NCBI GenBank assembly: GCA_958295685.1
Contig: OY282365.1
Coordinates: 744,001 to 808,000 of the forward strand
Direction: 5' to 3'
DNA length: 64,000 nt
Origin: an uncultured Dehalococcoidia bacterium
GTDB lineage: Bacteria > Chloroflexota > Dehalococcoidia > Lucifugimonadales > CATQGZ01
The notes below the pieces were generated by a model, which saw only the letters and a program-made list of their open reading frames with translations, did no database searches and was not told the DNA's origin. The translations under genes were made by a program, and so were the position numbers. Positions 17,090-25,901 of this stretch are shown piece by piece (within the stretch, counting starts at the first letter, position 1; each line of letters begins with the position of its first letter).

Positions 17090-17757
17090 CGCCTGGCCCA
17101 CCTCTCTTCGAGCTCGGCGGCGTCGGGCGTAGCGTGCCGGCCGACGTCCCTCCAGGAGATCTCCTCGCCGTCCAGAGGCCGATATCCCTTTGCCTCCAGC
17201 TGCGGACGAAACCAGGCGCTGGGACGTTTTGGGGCTCTCCGCAGGCGGTCCACGTCGATCACGAGCTCGCGCCGCTCGTATCTGCCCTCTTCGAAGCCGC
17301 TCCCCATGTGGATGGCGTCGTATGGACACGCCTCTACGCAGAGCCCGCAGAACATGCACCGGCCGATGTCGATGTCGAAGACGTCGATGGCATACTTCTC
17401 GCCCTCCTGCATCGCCTCGCCGCTGGGATGGGTGACTATCTTGATGATGCCGAGCGGGCAGTATTTGGCGCAGCTCGCGCACCCCGTACAGCGCTCCTCG
17501 TACCAGGCAAACTCCTCTCCACGGAAGCGAGGGTGCTGGGGCATCCGGTCCTCCAGGGTCGCCAGCCCGACCAGAGACTTGACGGCCATCCCGGGCCGCC
17601 TGAACAGATAGGCGAAGACGTTGGTGTTCGCGTGCTTGGCGAGTCCGAACAGCCCCACACGCCGGTCCGGGTACTGGTGGAGAGTGAACTGGCGTCCGGG
17701 GGATACCATGTTCCACATAGTGACCGTGAGCCCCTTCAGAAGTCCCAATCCATACAT
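17086..17757 (-). CDS. nuoI: NADH-quinone oxidoreductase subunit I (two 4Fe-4S clusters)
   Basis: 223 residues. Two 4Fe-4S motifs: CTGCASCAKYCP (Cys 90, 93, 96, 100) and CMFCGLCVEACP (134, 137, 140, 144), ligating clusters N6a and N6b. It passes electrons toward NuoB. The C-terminal 60 residues are charged. One base separates it from nuoH, and it overlaps nuoJ by 4 bp. Confidence 0.95.
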   Translation of the reverse strand: MYGLGLLKGLTVTMWNMVSPGRQFTLHQYPDRRVGLFGLAKHANTNVFAYLFRRPGMAVKSLVGLATLEDRMPQHPRFRGEEFAWYEERCTGCASCAKYCPLGIIKIVTHPSGEAMQEGEKYAIDVFDIDIGRCMFCGLCVEACPYDAIHMGSGFEEGRYERRELVIDVDRLRRAPKRPSAWFRPQLEAKGYRPLDGEEISWRDVGRHATPDAAELEERWARR

Positions 17758-17758
17758 G

Positions 17759-19012
17759 TCAGTCAGCCTCCGCGTACATGTCGGCCAGAGGAGAAGGAGT
17801 GGGCTCGGGCCGTCTCGAATGCCTACCCCGGGCCAGCAGGGACAGCACGCCTATCGACACCAGGGTAACAGGCCAGTTTATGGCGGCCATGATCCACAAT
17901 GTGTCTACCGAAAGCTCTCCCCCGACACCCCTGAAAACCTCAATCTCAACGGCCACCAGAAACAGGTTGAATATGGAGAGCGCAAAGAGGCCCTTCCAGG
18001 CAAAGCCCATGATCTGGTCGATTCTGAGCCTCGGCCACGTTGCCCTCACCCACAGCAGCAGGAAGACGACGGCGAAGACCTTGAGCGCGAACCATGCCTG
18101 GCCGGGCACAGGGTCGAAGCCCCGGGTGCCGCCCAGGAACAGGGTTGTGATGATGACCGCCGTAACGATTGGCGCCATGAACTCGGCGAGCTGGAAGACG
18201 GCGAACTTGGCACCGCTGTACTCCGTGTGGTAGCCGGACCCCAGCTCCGACTCCGCCTCGATCTGGTCGAACGGGGTGCGGCTCATCTCCGCGGTGGCAG
18301 CCGCGGCGAACACCAGGAACGCCAGCGGCGTGACCAGCAAGAAAGGCAGCACCTGAGATTCGACGATCTTGGACAACGCGAGCGAACTGACGTCCGCGAA
18401 TCCTTCCGAACCGGCGGGAAGAGACGGCCCAACCAGCAGCAGCACACCCGCAATGGCCAGGGCCATCGGCACCTCGTAGCTTATCAGCATCGCCACGCCG
18501 CGCATGGAACCCAGCATGGCGTACCTATTCCCGGATGCCCAGCCGCCAACGAATATCGCTATCGTGCTGACGGAGGTCACGCCAACGATGAACAGGACAC
18601 CGATGTTCAGCCTTCCGAGGAACGAGTCCTTGCCCAGCGGAATGACCGCCACTACCAGAAGCATCGGCACCATGAGCAGAACGGGGGCAATGGTAAACGC
18701 CGGCCTGTCGGCCTCGTCCGGTATCGTGTCCTCTTTGGTAATCAGCTTTATGGCGTCGGCAATAGGCTGGAGAATGCCGAACGGGCCCCAGCGGTTCGGG
18801 CCCAGACGCACCTGGAACCGTCCGAGCGTCCGGCGCTCGAACCACGTGTACAGGGCGGTCGAAATCATAAGCGCGTTGATGACCAGTAACGCTAGGACGA
18901 AACTGGTCAGCCCAAACGCCAGCCACCCGGGGATATCCCAGCCGAAGACCGGGCCGGCAGCGAAGAACTCGTAGATGCTGTGGAAGTCCAGGCTAACGAT
19001 CCACCTCCCCAA
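17759..19012 (-). CDS. nuoH: NADH-quinone oxidoreductase subunit H
   Basis: About 417 residues, eight to nine helices. The quinone-site loops are visible: WFERRTLGRFQVRLGPNR and, later, TPFDQIEAESELGSGYHTEY with its conserved acidic cluster. The listed TTG start overlaps nuoD by 20 bp; GGGGAGG lies at the nuoD end, so initiation a few codons later at a non-ATG codon is possible. The extra length comes from a C-terminal helix and tail. Confidence 0.93.
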   Translation of the reverse strand: MGRWIVSLDFHSIYEFFAAGPVFGWDIPGWLAFGLTSFVLALLVINALMISTALYTWFERRTLGRFQVRLGPNRWGPFGILQPIADAIKLITKEDTIPDEADRPAFTIAPVLLMVPMLLVVAVIPLGKDSFLGRLNIGVLFIVGVTSVSTIAIFVGGWASGNRYAMLGSMRGVAMLISYEVPMALAIAGVLLLVGPSLPAGSEGFADVSSLALSKIVESQVLPFLLVTPLAFLVFAAAATAEMSRTPFDQIEAESELGSGYHTEYSGAKFAVFQLAEFMAPIVTAVIITTLFLGGTRGFDPVPGQAWFALKVFAVVFLLLWVRATWPRLRIDQIMGFAWKGLFALSIFNLFLVAVEIEVFRGVGGELSVDTLWIMAAINWPVTLVSIGVLSLLARGRHSRRPEPTPSPLADMYAEAD

Positions 19013-20096
19013 GCACCACGTCGATCGAGCCGAATATGACGATCAGATCGCTCATCTTCCAGCCCACGACCATCTTCTTCAGCGGGGTCAGGTTGATGAA
19101 CGACGGCGCTCGAATCTTGCACCGGTAGGGAGCGATGCTGCGGTCGCTCACGAGGTAGAAGCCCAGCTCGCCCTTTGGTCCCTCCACGGCTGCATAGGCG
19201 TCACCCTCCGGCGGCCTCAGATTGTATGGGAGGTCCGGCCTGACCGGCCCCTCCGGGATACGCTCGACGCACTGCCGTATGATGCGCAGGCTCTCCCGCA
19301 TCTCCTGTATCCGCACCAGATACCGATCGAAGGTGTCCCCTGAGGCTCCTATCGGAACGTCGAAGTCGAGACGGTCGTAGACCTCGTACGGATCGGCCTT
19401 GCGGATATCCCACTTGACACCGGCCGCGCGCAGCATGGGCCCGGTCACAGAGTCGGCCACCGCCTGCTCGTCGGAGAGCACCCCGACTCCTCTCGTCCTC
19501 GCAAGGACGACCTCGTTGCCGGTTATCAGGCTCTCGAGCTCGCCGATGTAGCCCGGCTCATCGGCGAGAAAGGTGTCGAGCGCTGCCCAGAAATCATCGG
19601 GGGCATCCTGGAAAACGCCGCCCGGCCGCATATAACTCAACGTAATCCGCGCCCCGCAGAGCATCTCGAACATGTCGAGTATCCTCTCACGCTCCCGGAA
19701 ACAGTACATCAACGGCGTCGCAAAGGCCCCCATGTCGTTCAGGAGAAACCCCGTGGCCATCATGTGGCTCGCTATCCGCTGGAGCTCGGCCGCGATCACT
19801 CGCAGGTACATCGCGCGCTCCGGCACCTCGATACCGGCCAGCTTCTCCACCGCCCTGACGTAGGCGAGGTTGTTGGACATGCTGGCCACGTAGTCGAGAC
19901 GGTCGGTGAGAGTTACGACCTGCACGTAAGACCTGGATTCGGCCAGCTTCTCGGTGCCGCGGTGCAGGTACCCGAACACAGGCTCCACGTCCAGGATCTC
20001 CTCGCCGTCGAACGTCACCCGCAGCCTGAACACCCCATGGGTGGAGGGATGCTGCGGCCCGAGGTTTATGGTTATCGGCTCGGTCTTGATCGCCAA
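18993..20096 (-). CDS. nuoD: NADH-quinone oxidoreductase subunit D
   Basis: 367 residues; the 49-kDa-type subunit that forms the quinone pocket with NuoB. INLGPQHPSTHGVFRL at the N-terminus and the GYLHRGTEKLAE segment are canonical; the C-terminus has the family's RAPSF pattern. It has a TTG start one base after the nuoC stop. NuoC and NuoD are separate here, not fused. Confidence 0.95.
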   Translation of the reverse strand: MAIKTEPITINLGPQHPSTHGVFRLRVTFDGEEILDVEPVFGYLHRGTEKLAESRSYVQVVTLTDRLDYVASMSNNLAYVRAVEKLAGIEVPERAMYLRVIAAELQRIASHMMATGFLLNDMGAFATPLMYCFRERERILDMFEMLCGARITLSYMRPGGVFQDAPDDFWAALDTFLADEPGYIGELESLITGNEVVLARTRGVGVLSDEQAVADSVTGPMLRAAGVKWDIRKADPYEVYDRLDFDVPIGASGDTFDRYLVRIQEMRESLRIIRQCVERIPEGPVRPDLPYNLRPPEGDAYAAVEGPKGELGFYLVSDRSIAPYRCKIRAPSFINLTPLKKMVVGWKMSDLIVIFGSIDVVLGEVDR

Positions 20097-20097
20097 G

Positions 20098-20541
20098 CTA
20101 GCCTAGGTAGTCCTTTCTGAGCGGATGCCCCGGATAACCCTCCCAGAGCAGTATACGCTTCAGGTTCGGGTGACTCTCGAACCTGATCCCCATCAGGTCC
20201 CATATCTCACGCTCCTGGAGATCGGCGCCGGGCCACCACTCGACCAGCGACGGCGCCGCCGGCTCGTCCCGACCGAATAGCCGAGTCTTCACAACGACGC
20301 TGTGGTTTCGACGCATCGACAGCAGATGATAGACGAGCTCGAAGTGCTCGACGTAGTCGACCGCCGTCACAGAGGTCAGGGTGGCGAAGTCGAGACCCGG
20401 CGTGTCCCTCAGGAAGCCGGCCACGTCGGTGAGCGAGCCTATCTCGACCCATACGTCAGTGTCATTGGACGCAACGGCAGCCCCGGCGTGGGCCTCGTTG
20501 ATGCGGCGTGCAACATCCCTGCCGTCCAGCGCCCTCGTCAC
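20098..20541 (-). CDS. nuoC: NADH-quinone oxidoreductase subunit C
   Basis: 147 residues; the 30-kDa-type subunit. Recognisable are the C-terminal REIWDLMGIRFESHPNLKRI and WEGYPGHPLRKDY motifs. GTG start overlapping the nuoB stop by 4 bp. Confidence 0.94.
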   Translation of the reverse strand: MTRALDGRDVARRINEAHAGAAVASNDTDVWVEIGSLTDVAGFLRDTPGLDFATLTSVTAVDYVEHFELVYHLLSMRRNHSVVVKTRLFGRDEPAAPSLVEWWPGADLQEREIWDLMGIRFESHPNLKRILLWEGYPGHPLRKDYLG

Positions 20542-21158
20542 TGTCCGTCCGAAGGTCTCCGGCGCTTCAAGGAGTAGCGCCTGATCTTCTCGTGCAGCTG
20601 CATGATCCCGTAGAGGAGCGCGTCAGGTCTCGGAGGACACCCCGGAACATAGACGTCGACGGGGATGATGTGGTTGACACCCGGAACCACGCTGTAAGAG
20701 CCGTAATAGGGGCCTCCGCTGGTCGCGCACACACCCATGGAAATGACCCACTTGGGCTCGGCCATCTGCTCGTAGACGCGCTCGATCGCCGGCGCCATCT
20801 TCCACGTCACCGTGCCGGCTATGATTATCAGATCGGCCTGGCGCGGCGACGGTCTGAACACCTCCATGCCAAAACGGGCAATGTCGAACCTGGACATGGC
20901 GCTGGCCATCATCTCGAAGGCGCAGCAGGCCAGACCGAAGGAGAGCGGCCAGACCGCTGACTTCCTCCCCCAGTTGATCAGCGTGTCCACGGAGGTTATC
21001 GCAAGGTTGCGGTCGAGGTCGTCCGGCACCTCGATGATCGGAGACGAGAGCGCCTCGGTGTGAGTCTCCTTGAGATGAGCGACGTACTCGCCCTCGGTCC
21101 TGTCGATCTCCCAGGTCGCAGCATGAAGCGGCGCCCGAACGTCACCCTCGCCAACCAT
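20538..21158 (-). CDS. nuoB: NADH-quinone oxidoreductase subunit B
   Basis: 206 residues from the ATG at 21158, two bases after the nuoA stop; the frame is open further upstream but that part overlaps nuoA. It ligates the terminal cluster N2: the Cys pair in GLACCAFEMM, Cys in SMGVCATSGG, and Cys in VPGCPPRPDALL. The N-terminal 40 residues before the core are longer than in many NuoB proteins. Confidence 0.95.
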   Translation of the reverse strand: MVGEGDVRAPLHAATWEIDRTEGEYVAHLKETHTEALSSPIIEVPDDLDRNLAITSVDTLINWGRKSAVWPLSFGLACCAFEMMASAMSRFDIARFGMEVFRPSPRQADLIIIAGTVTWKMAPAIERVYEQMAEPKWVISMGVCATSGGPYYGSYSVVPGVNHIIPVDVYVPGCPPRPDALLYGIMQLHEKIRRYSLKRRRPSDGQ

Positions 21159-21160
21159 TT

Positions 21161-21568
21161 CTAACCCCATTCCAGCGACCCCTTGCGCCAGGCGTACAGC
21201 CAGCCCACGACCAGGATACCTATGAAGGCGGCCATCTCCAGCAAGACGAAAACTCCAAACTCGGCGGACATCGCCCCGAAGCTCGCGGCCCACGGGAACA
21301 GGAACACCACCTCGACGTCGAAGATCACGAACAGCAGCGCCAAGCCGTAATAGCGGAAGTTGAACCGAGTCCACCGGCCCCCGATGGTCTCGAAGCCGCA
21401 CTCGTAAATGCTCCGCTTGACGGCCGTAGGCACGCTGGGTCGGACGTTCACCAGAGACAGCAGCCAGGACACCAGGAGCATCCCAGTCGGGAGGCCGACG
21501 GCCAGGGCCGCAAAGACTGCGATCAGCCCGTAGCGCCGGAAGTAGTCGTCAAGTAGGACTTCTGGCAT
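21161..21568 (-). CDS. nuoA: NADH-quinone oxidoreductase subunit A
   Basis: 135 residues, three helices; the conserved loop YECGFETIGGRWTRFNFRYY, with the Cys involved in the active/deactive loop of the family, is present, followed by FVIFDVEVVFLFPWA. First gene of the operon, about 80 nt after its promoter. Confidence 0.95.
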   Translation of the reverse strand: MPEVLLDDYFRRYGLIAVFAALAVGLPTGMLLVSWLLSLVNVRPSVPTAVKRSIYECGFETIGGRWTRFNFRYYGLALLFVIFDVEVVFLFPWAASFGAMSAEFGVFVLLEMAAFIGILVVGWLYAWRKGSLEWG

Positions 21569-21647
21569 CGATTCTGGCTGCGAACCCGCGTCCCCCGGGA
21601 GCTAAACCTCCTCGGACCGTAGGGCTGCCGACCGGCAGCCCGGCTGG

Positions 21648-21676
21648 AATATAGCACAGCGGGACGACCCTTTCAA
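21648..21676 (-). promoter_or_regulatory. Promoter of the nuo operon
   Basis: Minus strand: TTGAAA (21671-21676), 17-nt spacer, TATATT (21648-21653). The spacer ends CGCTGTGC, the same eight bases that precede the -10 in the four leader elements, giving a TGC extended -10. Confidence 0.7.
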
Positions 21677-21740
21677 GTGAAAAATCCCACAAGCGGCCTG
21701 CGGGCAGTCGCCGACCGCGTGAATCGGAGCCGCTCCCGCG

Positions 21741-21980
21741 TCAACCGCCGTCACTGTGGACGGGCCGGTATGGAGTGTCGAGTATCCAGAGCACCTCGTC
21801 CATCGGCCCCACCAGGTCTGAATGCACCAACTGATCCGGTCCGAACACCACACTCCCGACGGCCGTGCTGTTCCCGGTCGCCACCTCCACCACGTCGCCG
21901 GACGACAGGTTCAGGTCGCCCGCGTCGACGTAGTGGACGCGCCCGGACGGCTCGAACCTCACCCCTGCGACGTTTGCCAT
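21741..21980 (-). CDS. Mini PSP1-domain protein next to holB
   Basis: 79 residues resembling only the first part of the PSP1 (YaaT/RicT) domain: VAGVRFEPSGRVHYVDAGDL, then a short beta strand pattern VVEVATGNSTAVGSVVFGPD. Full PSP1 proteins are about 250-300 residues and carry a C-terminal Cys-rich motif missing here. YaaT lies next to holB in Firmicutes, and this gene begins 16 bp after the holB stop, so the synteny supports the call. It could be a truncated relic or a genuine short form; it ends in a normal stop with no homologous sequence visible beyond. Confidence 0.65.
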   Translation of the reverse strand: MANVAGVRFEPSGRVHYVDAGDLNLSSGDVVEVATGNSTAVGSVVFGPDQLVHSDLVGPMDEVLWILDTPYRPVHSDGG

Positions 21981-21996
21981 CGGACTCCTCCGTTCT

Positions 21997-23001
21997 CTAC
22001 GGCCTGGGCAGACGGAGCATGAGCTGCTCCAGCGCCAGCCTCGGATTGACGTTCAGCCTCAGCATGTCCAGCGCCTCTCCCACGGCGTGGAGCGCACCCA
22101 CTATCCGACCCGAGGACAGCGTGGAAGCGGTCGAGCGAAGCGCGTCCATCATCGAGAGGCTGACCGCCAGGTCCTCCCTGCCCTCCTTGACCAGCAGGAC
22201 GTCCCTGAGCCATGACCGCCACAGCTCCAACTCCTGAGCCACCGAGTCCTGGTCATTCGGAAACCGCGCGGCAAGCCCGCCGGCATATGCGAACCGCTTC
22301 TCCAGCGTGCCCGACATAACCTCGCGGACCCCCTCGACGCGCTCCGACCGGCCGTCGACCATGTCCGGCTCCTCTAGGGCTCGCAGAGCCCAGCCCAGCC
22401 TACCCCCGGACAGCCTGGCAGTCTCCTCCACGCGCGAGGGATCGGCTCCACCGCGGGAGCGCAGCGCCTCCGCTACCTGCTCCGGCGGCAGCGGCCGCAG
22501 CTCGATCTGCCTGCAGCGCGACACCACGGTCAGAGGAAGGACGGACGGCTCCGAGGCGAGCAGAATCAGCGCCACCTGCTCAGGCGGCTCCTCCAGCGTC
22601 TTGAGGAGCGCATTGGCGGCCTCGGGGGTGAGCCGCTCGGCGGCCTCGATGATGAACACGCGCGAGCGTCCCTCGAAAGGCTTGAGATTGGCCTCCCTCT
22701 CCAGGGCGCGCACGTCGTCGATGCCAATGCTGGGCCTGCTCCGGGCAGCCTCATCCCCCCCGTATCCGGGACCCACGACGCGCACGTCGGCGTGAAGCCC
22801 CTGGGATATGCGGCCGCACTGACGGCACTCGGCACAGGGAGGGTCGGCAGAGGCGCAGTTGACCATTCGCGCTAGGTCCCTGGCCAGCGTCATCTTGCCC
22901 ACGTGGGCCGGCCCGGCAATCAGATAGGCGTGGGAAGGGCGTCCCTCTTTCAGGCCGCGCTTCAAGGCGTTGACCGCCCTCGAATGTCCGACTGTCTCCA
23001 T
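21997..23001 (-). CDS. holB: DNA polymerase III subunit delta'
   Basis: About 334 residues from ATG 23001 (METVGHSRAV); GTG 23022 is an alternative. Clamp-loader AAA+ subunit. Numbered from the GTG: P-loop-like GPAHVGKMT (37-45), four zinc-binding Cys (56, 63, 66, 69), ALLKTLEEPPEQ and SRCRQIELRPL with the sensor/SRC arginine region. TATATT on the minus strand (23029-23034) is a plausible -10. Acts with DnaX and delta to load the beta clamp. Confidence 0.92.
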   Translation of the reverse strand: METVGHSRAVNALKRGLKEGRPSHAYLIAGPAHVGKMTLARDLARMVNCASADPPCAECRQCGRISQGLHADVRVVGPGYGGDEAARSRPSIGIDDVRALEREANLKPFEGRSRVFIIEAAERLTPEAANALLKTLEEPPEQVALILLASEPSVLPLTVVSRCRQIELRPLPPEQVAEALRSRGGADPSRVEETARLSGGRLGWALRALEEPDMVDGRSERVEGVREVMSGTLEKRFAYAGGLAARFPNDQDSVAQELELWRSWLRDVLLVKEGREDLAVSLSMMDALRSTASTLSSGRIVGALHAVGEALDMLRLNVNPRLALEQLMLRLPRP

Positions 23002-23095
23002 CAACGCAACGGTGCCCACCACTTACGCAATATATCAGACGACGCGGCCGCCAACATCGGACCGGCCAGCCCGAACCTCGAAGACCGCGATTCGT

Positions 23096-23101
23096 TATAA
23101 T
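23096..23101 (+). promoter_or_regulatory. -10 element upstream of htpX
   Basis: Perfect TATAAT about 72 nt before the GTG start of htpX; the -35 is not recognisable. Confidence 0.4.
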
Positions 23102-23173
23102 ACTTGAGGGCCTGCCGAAATACAGGGAGGCCGACTGCGGCCTACCTGGAGGGGCCGATCGAGGAGGATTCAA

Positions 23174-24112
23174 GTGAGACAGCGAGGCTACGGAAGGGAC
23201 CCCGAGCTGACGTTCCGCATGTCCTTCACCATCTTGATGCTGGCGATGGTATACGTGGGATTCATGGCGCTGCTCTTCTGGGCAGGGGTGCCCTGGATGT
23301 TCATTCTGGGCATCGCCATCGCAATGGCCGCCTTCCAGTACTACGGCTCGGACAAGATCGTGCTGATGACGACCGGCGCAAGAGAGGTCTCGGCAGAGCA
23401 GGAGCCCCGGCTCCACGCGGCCATAGAGCGGCTCGCCGCAATGGCCGACATGCCCAAGCCCAAGAAGATCGCGGTCATGGACACCCACGTTCCCAACGCC
23501 TTCGCCACCGGGCGCAACCCCAAGAACGCGGTGGTCGCCGTGACCAGAGGGCTCCTGGCGCGGCTGAACGAAAGAGAGGTCGAAGCCGTGCTGGGCCACG
23601 AGCTGATGCACGTCAAGAACAGGGACGTGATGGTCCTCACGTGGGCGAGCATCATAGTGATCATGGCCGGCTTCCTCATGCAGATGCTCTTCTGGGTGAG
23701 CCTCTTCGGCGGCTTCGGAGGACGCGACAGGGGGAGCGGAAGCGGACAGGCGGGCCTGATCATGATCGCCGTCTACGTCGGCACGATCGCAGTCTACTTC
23801 ATCAGCCAGCTTCTGATCCTGGCCCTCTCCAGATACCGCGAGTTCGCGGCCGACCGAGGCGGCGCCATCCTGACCGGCGCCCCCGGACAGCTGGCTTCGG
23901 CACTGGCCAAGATCAGCGACGACATGTACCGCATCCCAGAAAAGGACATGCGCCGGGTCGAGCACGCAAACGCCTTCTTCATAATCCCCGCCCTCAAGGG
24001 CGGCGCCATTGCCTCGCTCTTCTCCAGCCACCCGAAGGTGGAACAGCGCATCGAGCGGCTGATGAACATGCAGAGGGAGAGCGAGCGCGGCCTCACCAGG
24101 TTCCGCGTCTGA
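23174..24112 (+). CDS. htpX: Zinc metalloprotease HtpX
   Basis: 312-residue inner-membrane M48 protease that clips misfolded membrane proteins. Two N-terminal helices (about 17-55), the zinc motif HELMH (142-146), two further helices, and the third-ligand region YREFAADRGGA. The GTG start has GAGGAGGA seven bases upstream. It is followed 3 bp later by pspAB and lies opposite the pspA operon, the arrangement known for the HtpX-PspAB-PspAA envelope-stress system. Confidence 0.94.
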   Translation: MRQRGYGRDPELTFRMSFTILMLAMVYVGFMALLFWAGVPWMFILGIAIAMAAFQYYGSDKIVLMTTGAREVSAEQEPRLHAAIERLAAMADMPKPKKIAVMDTHVPNAFATGRNPKNAVVAVTRGLLARLNEREVEAVLGHELMHVKNRDVMVLTWASIIVIMAGFLMQMLFWVSLFGGFGGRDRGSGSGQAGLIMIAVYVGTIAVYFISQLLILALSRYREFAADRGGAILTGAPGQLASALAKISDDMYRIPEKDMRRVEHANAFFIIPALKGGAIASLFSSHPKVEQRIERLMNMQRESERGLTRFRV

Positions 24113-24115
24113 AAC

Positions 24116-24673
24116 GTGGGACTGCTCAGCGTCCTGTTCGGGCGCAGCAAGCTGAAGAAGCCGAATCGTGAAAGGTTCTTCGCGGTCCTGGGGCTTCAGG
24201 TCAGGCCGGACCTGCGTCTCTCCGACCGCGCCGGCATCGTATTCAGTCCGGTCGAGTCATCCTTCTTCGACAGCCTGGACTCCGAGATCAGGGACCTGCT
24301 GCGCGTCAGCGGCCGCGCGACCGGCACACGCTGCGAAGTCAAGGACGACTCGTTCGGCACCCGATGGGTCGTCCTCGACGACAAGGACTTTGAGGACCTG
24401 GTCTCCACGATCCACCTGGTCGCCGAGACCATCCACGACCACGGGTTCGGGGACCGGCTGCTGGCGGCCGTGTTCAAGTGTGAGTACCAGCGCAGGGACG
24501 CCTACTGGATATACTCCTACAAGCGGGGCGCGTACCACCCCAACGTGCCGTCCCGAGACGGCGCGCGCGACAACGCCGCGGAGATGCGCCTGGGCGCGAT
24601 CATGGAAGAGGAGAGACTCCCCGTCGAGCGCAGCCTGGAAAGCTGGCACTCGCTCTCGGGAATCCCGTTCTAG
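24116..24673 (+). CDS. pspAB: PspA-associated protein PspAB
   Basis: 185 residues. Begins MGLLSVLFGRSKLKKP and continues with GRATGTRCEVKDDSFGTRW and the FKCEYQRRDAYWIYSYKRG segment that I associate with PspAB, the partner usually encoded beside htpX in Actinobacteria, Chloroflexota and Archaea. No membrane segment or signal peptide. Exact biochemical role unknown; context implies membrane-stress handling with HtpX. GTG start immediately after htpX. Confidence 0.8.
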   Translation: MGLLSVLFGRSKLKKPNRERFFAVLGLQVRPDLRLSDRAGIVFSPVESSFFDSLDSEIRDLLRVSGRATGTRCEVKDDSFGTRWVVLDDKDFEDLVSTIHLVAETIHDHGFGDRLLAAVFKCEYQRRDAYWIYSYKRGAYHPNVPSRDGARDNAAEMRLGAIMEEERLPVERSLESWHSLSGIPF

Positions 24674-24682
24674 CAGGGCGTC

Positions 24683-24961
24683 CTAGTCGGGGACTATCCC
24701 CTCGCCGGTGAACAGCTCGGCCGCCTCCTCCAGCGTGATGTCCGGCTCCGGCAAGACCAGATCGGACTCGACGATCCGGTCCACAGGCACCGGCGCGCCG
24801 TTCTCGCGGACAACGTCCAGCAGATCCTTGAGCAGCCGCTCGAACTCCGCCCTGTCGTCGCGCTCGACGACCTCGACGAGCCGATTGTCTATTTCGTTGA
24901 GCTCGTCCAGATACGACCCGGGAAGCTCGAACTGGCCCTCGGTCAGGATTCGGACTATCAT
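24683..24961 (-). CDS. pspAA: PspA-associated protein PspAA
   Basis: 92 residues: IVRILTEGQFELPG at the start and a closing DITLEEAAELFTGEGIVPD, the usual ends of PspAA, which is thought to modulate PspA. The ATG overlaps the pspA stop (ATGA), so synthesis is coupled. It converges on pspAB with 9 bp between the stops. Confidence 0.85.
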   Translation of the reverse strand: MIVRILTEGQFELPGSYLDELNEIDNRLVEVVERDDRAEFERLLKDLLDVVRENGAPVPVDRIVESDLVLPEPDITLEEAAELFTGEGIVPD

Positions 24962-25683
24962 CGACCCCCCTCCGCCTTCTTGTCGCCGGAGGGCAGCGAG
25001 CGCCTGAGAGCGGCCAACTCATCCTCGACGTTCTGGGATGACGTGATCTGGGCCAGCTCCCTTCCTACAGGGTCGTCCCTGCCCGAGAAGTCCTCCAGAA
25101 CACCCGCCTCGGCGAGCTCGTCGATGGCGCCCGCCTTGGCCCGCATGTTCTCGGTCTTGGTCTCCGCGCGCTCAATCGCCAGAGAGACGTCCCCCATCTC
25201 CTCCGACAGTCCCGAGAGGGCGGAGCCGATCCTGACCTGGGCCTGCGCGGCGTTGTACTGAGCCTTGGTTATCTCCTTCTTCGTTCGGAAGGCGGCGACC
25301 TTGGCCTGCAGGCGCTGCTCCGCCAGCGTCAGCTTCTGCTGCTCCAACTCCAGACCGGAGACCTGCTCTTCGAGACCCTCGAGCTCGATTATGGACGTCT
25401 GCTTCCGCTGGAGAGCCATGCGCGCCAGGTCCTCCCGGCCGGCGCTCAGCGCCTGCGCCGCCTGCTTATCCAGCGTGGATATGCCCTCACGCACCTTGGA
25501 CGCCTGAAGCTCCAGCCGCCGCTTCGTCGTGACCATCTCGACCACGCCCCGCTTGACGTTCCTCAGCATCTCCATCTGCTTCGTGTAGGCGTAGTCCAGC
25601 GTCTCCCGCGGATCCTCCGCCCTGTCGAGCATACGGTTCATCTTCGACTTGACGACCGTCGACATCCTGGAAAGCATCCCCAT
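24958..25683 (-). CDS. pspA: PspA/IM30 family protein
   Basis: 241 residues, almost entirely helical coiled coil (about 25-200). The N-terminal stretch with MLDRAEDPRETLDYAYTKQ is typical, as is the Gln/Glu/Lys-rich helix 2-3 hairpin. ESCRT-III-like membrane-remodelling protein that protects the inner membrane under stress. It is 20 bp downstream of a small membrane-protein gene and overlaps pspAA. Confidence 0.92.
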   Translation of the reverse strand: MGMLSRMSTVVKSKMNRMLDRAEDPRETLDYAYTKQMEMLRNVKRGVVEMVTTKRRLELQASKVREGISTLDKQAAQALSAGREDLARMALQRKQTSIIELEGLEEQVSGLELEQQKLTLAEQRLQAKVAAFRTKKEITKAQYNAAQAQVRIGSALSGLSEEMGDVSLAIERAETKTENMRAKAGAIDELAEAGVLEDFSGRDDPVGRELAQITSSQNVEDELAALRRSLPSGDKKAEGGR

Positions 25684-25703
25684 ATTCTTCTACCCTCCCT
25701 CGG

Positions 25704-25901
25704 CTAATACCCGGCGCCCGAATCACGGCCGCCCGAGAAGAGCTTGAACAGTCCGACGACACCCACCACGGCCCCGACCACGATGATGAGCACCCCGACG
25801 ATGTCGAGCAGCCACTCGAAGATGTTGGACTGTATGAACACCCCGACGATGATGATCAGTATTCCGGCGAGTATCAGCCCGCCGCCGCTGGCCTTGTCCA
25901 T
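25704..25901 (-). CDS. Small two-helix membrane protein leading the pspA operon
   Basis: 65 residues from the ATG at 25901, preceded by AAGGAGG about 9 nt upstream; longer in-frame starts to 26102 lack such a site. Two hydrophobic helices (about 8-26 and 32-54) rich in Ile, Val and Gly, then a short polar tail. Not a recognised family; its position suggests a membrane anchor or sensor for PspA. Confidence 0.7.
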   Translation of the reverse strand: MDKASGGGLILAGILIIIVGVFIQSNIFEWLLDIVGVLIIVVGAVVGVVGLFKLFSGGRDSGAGY

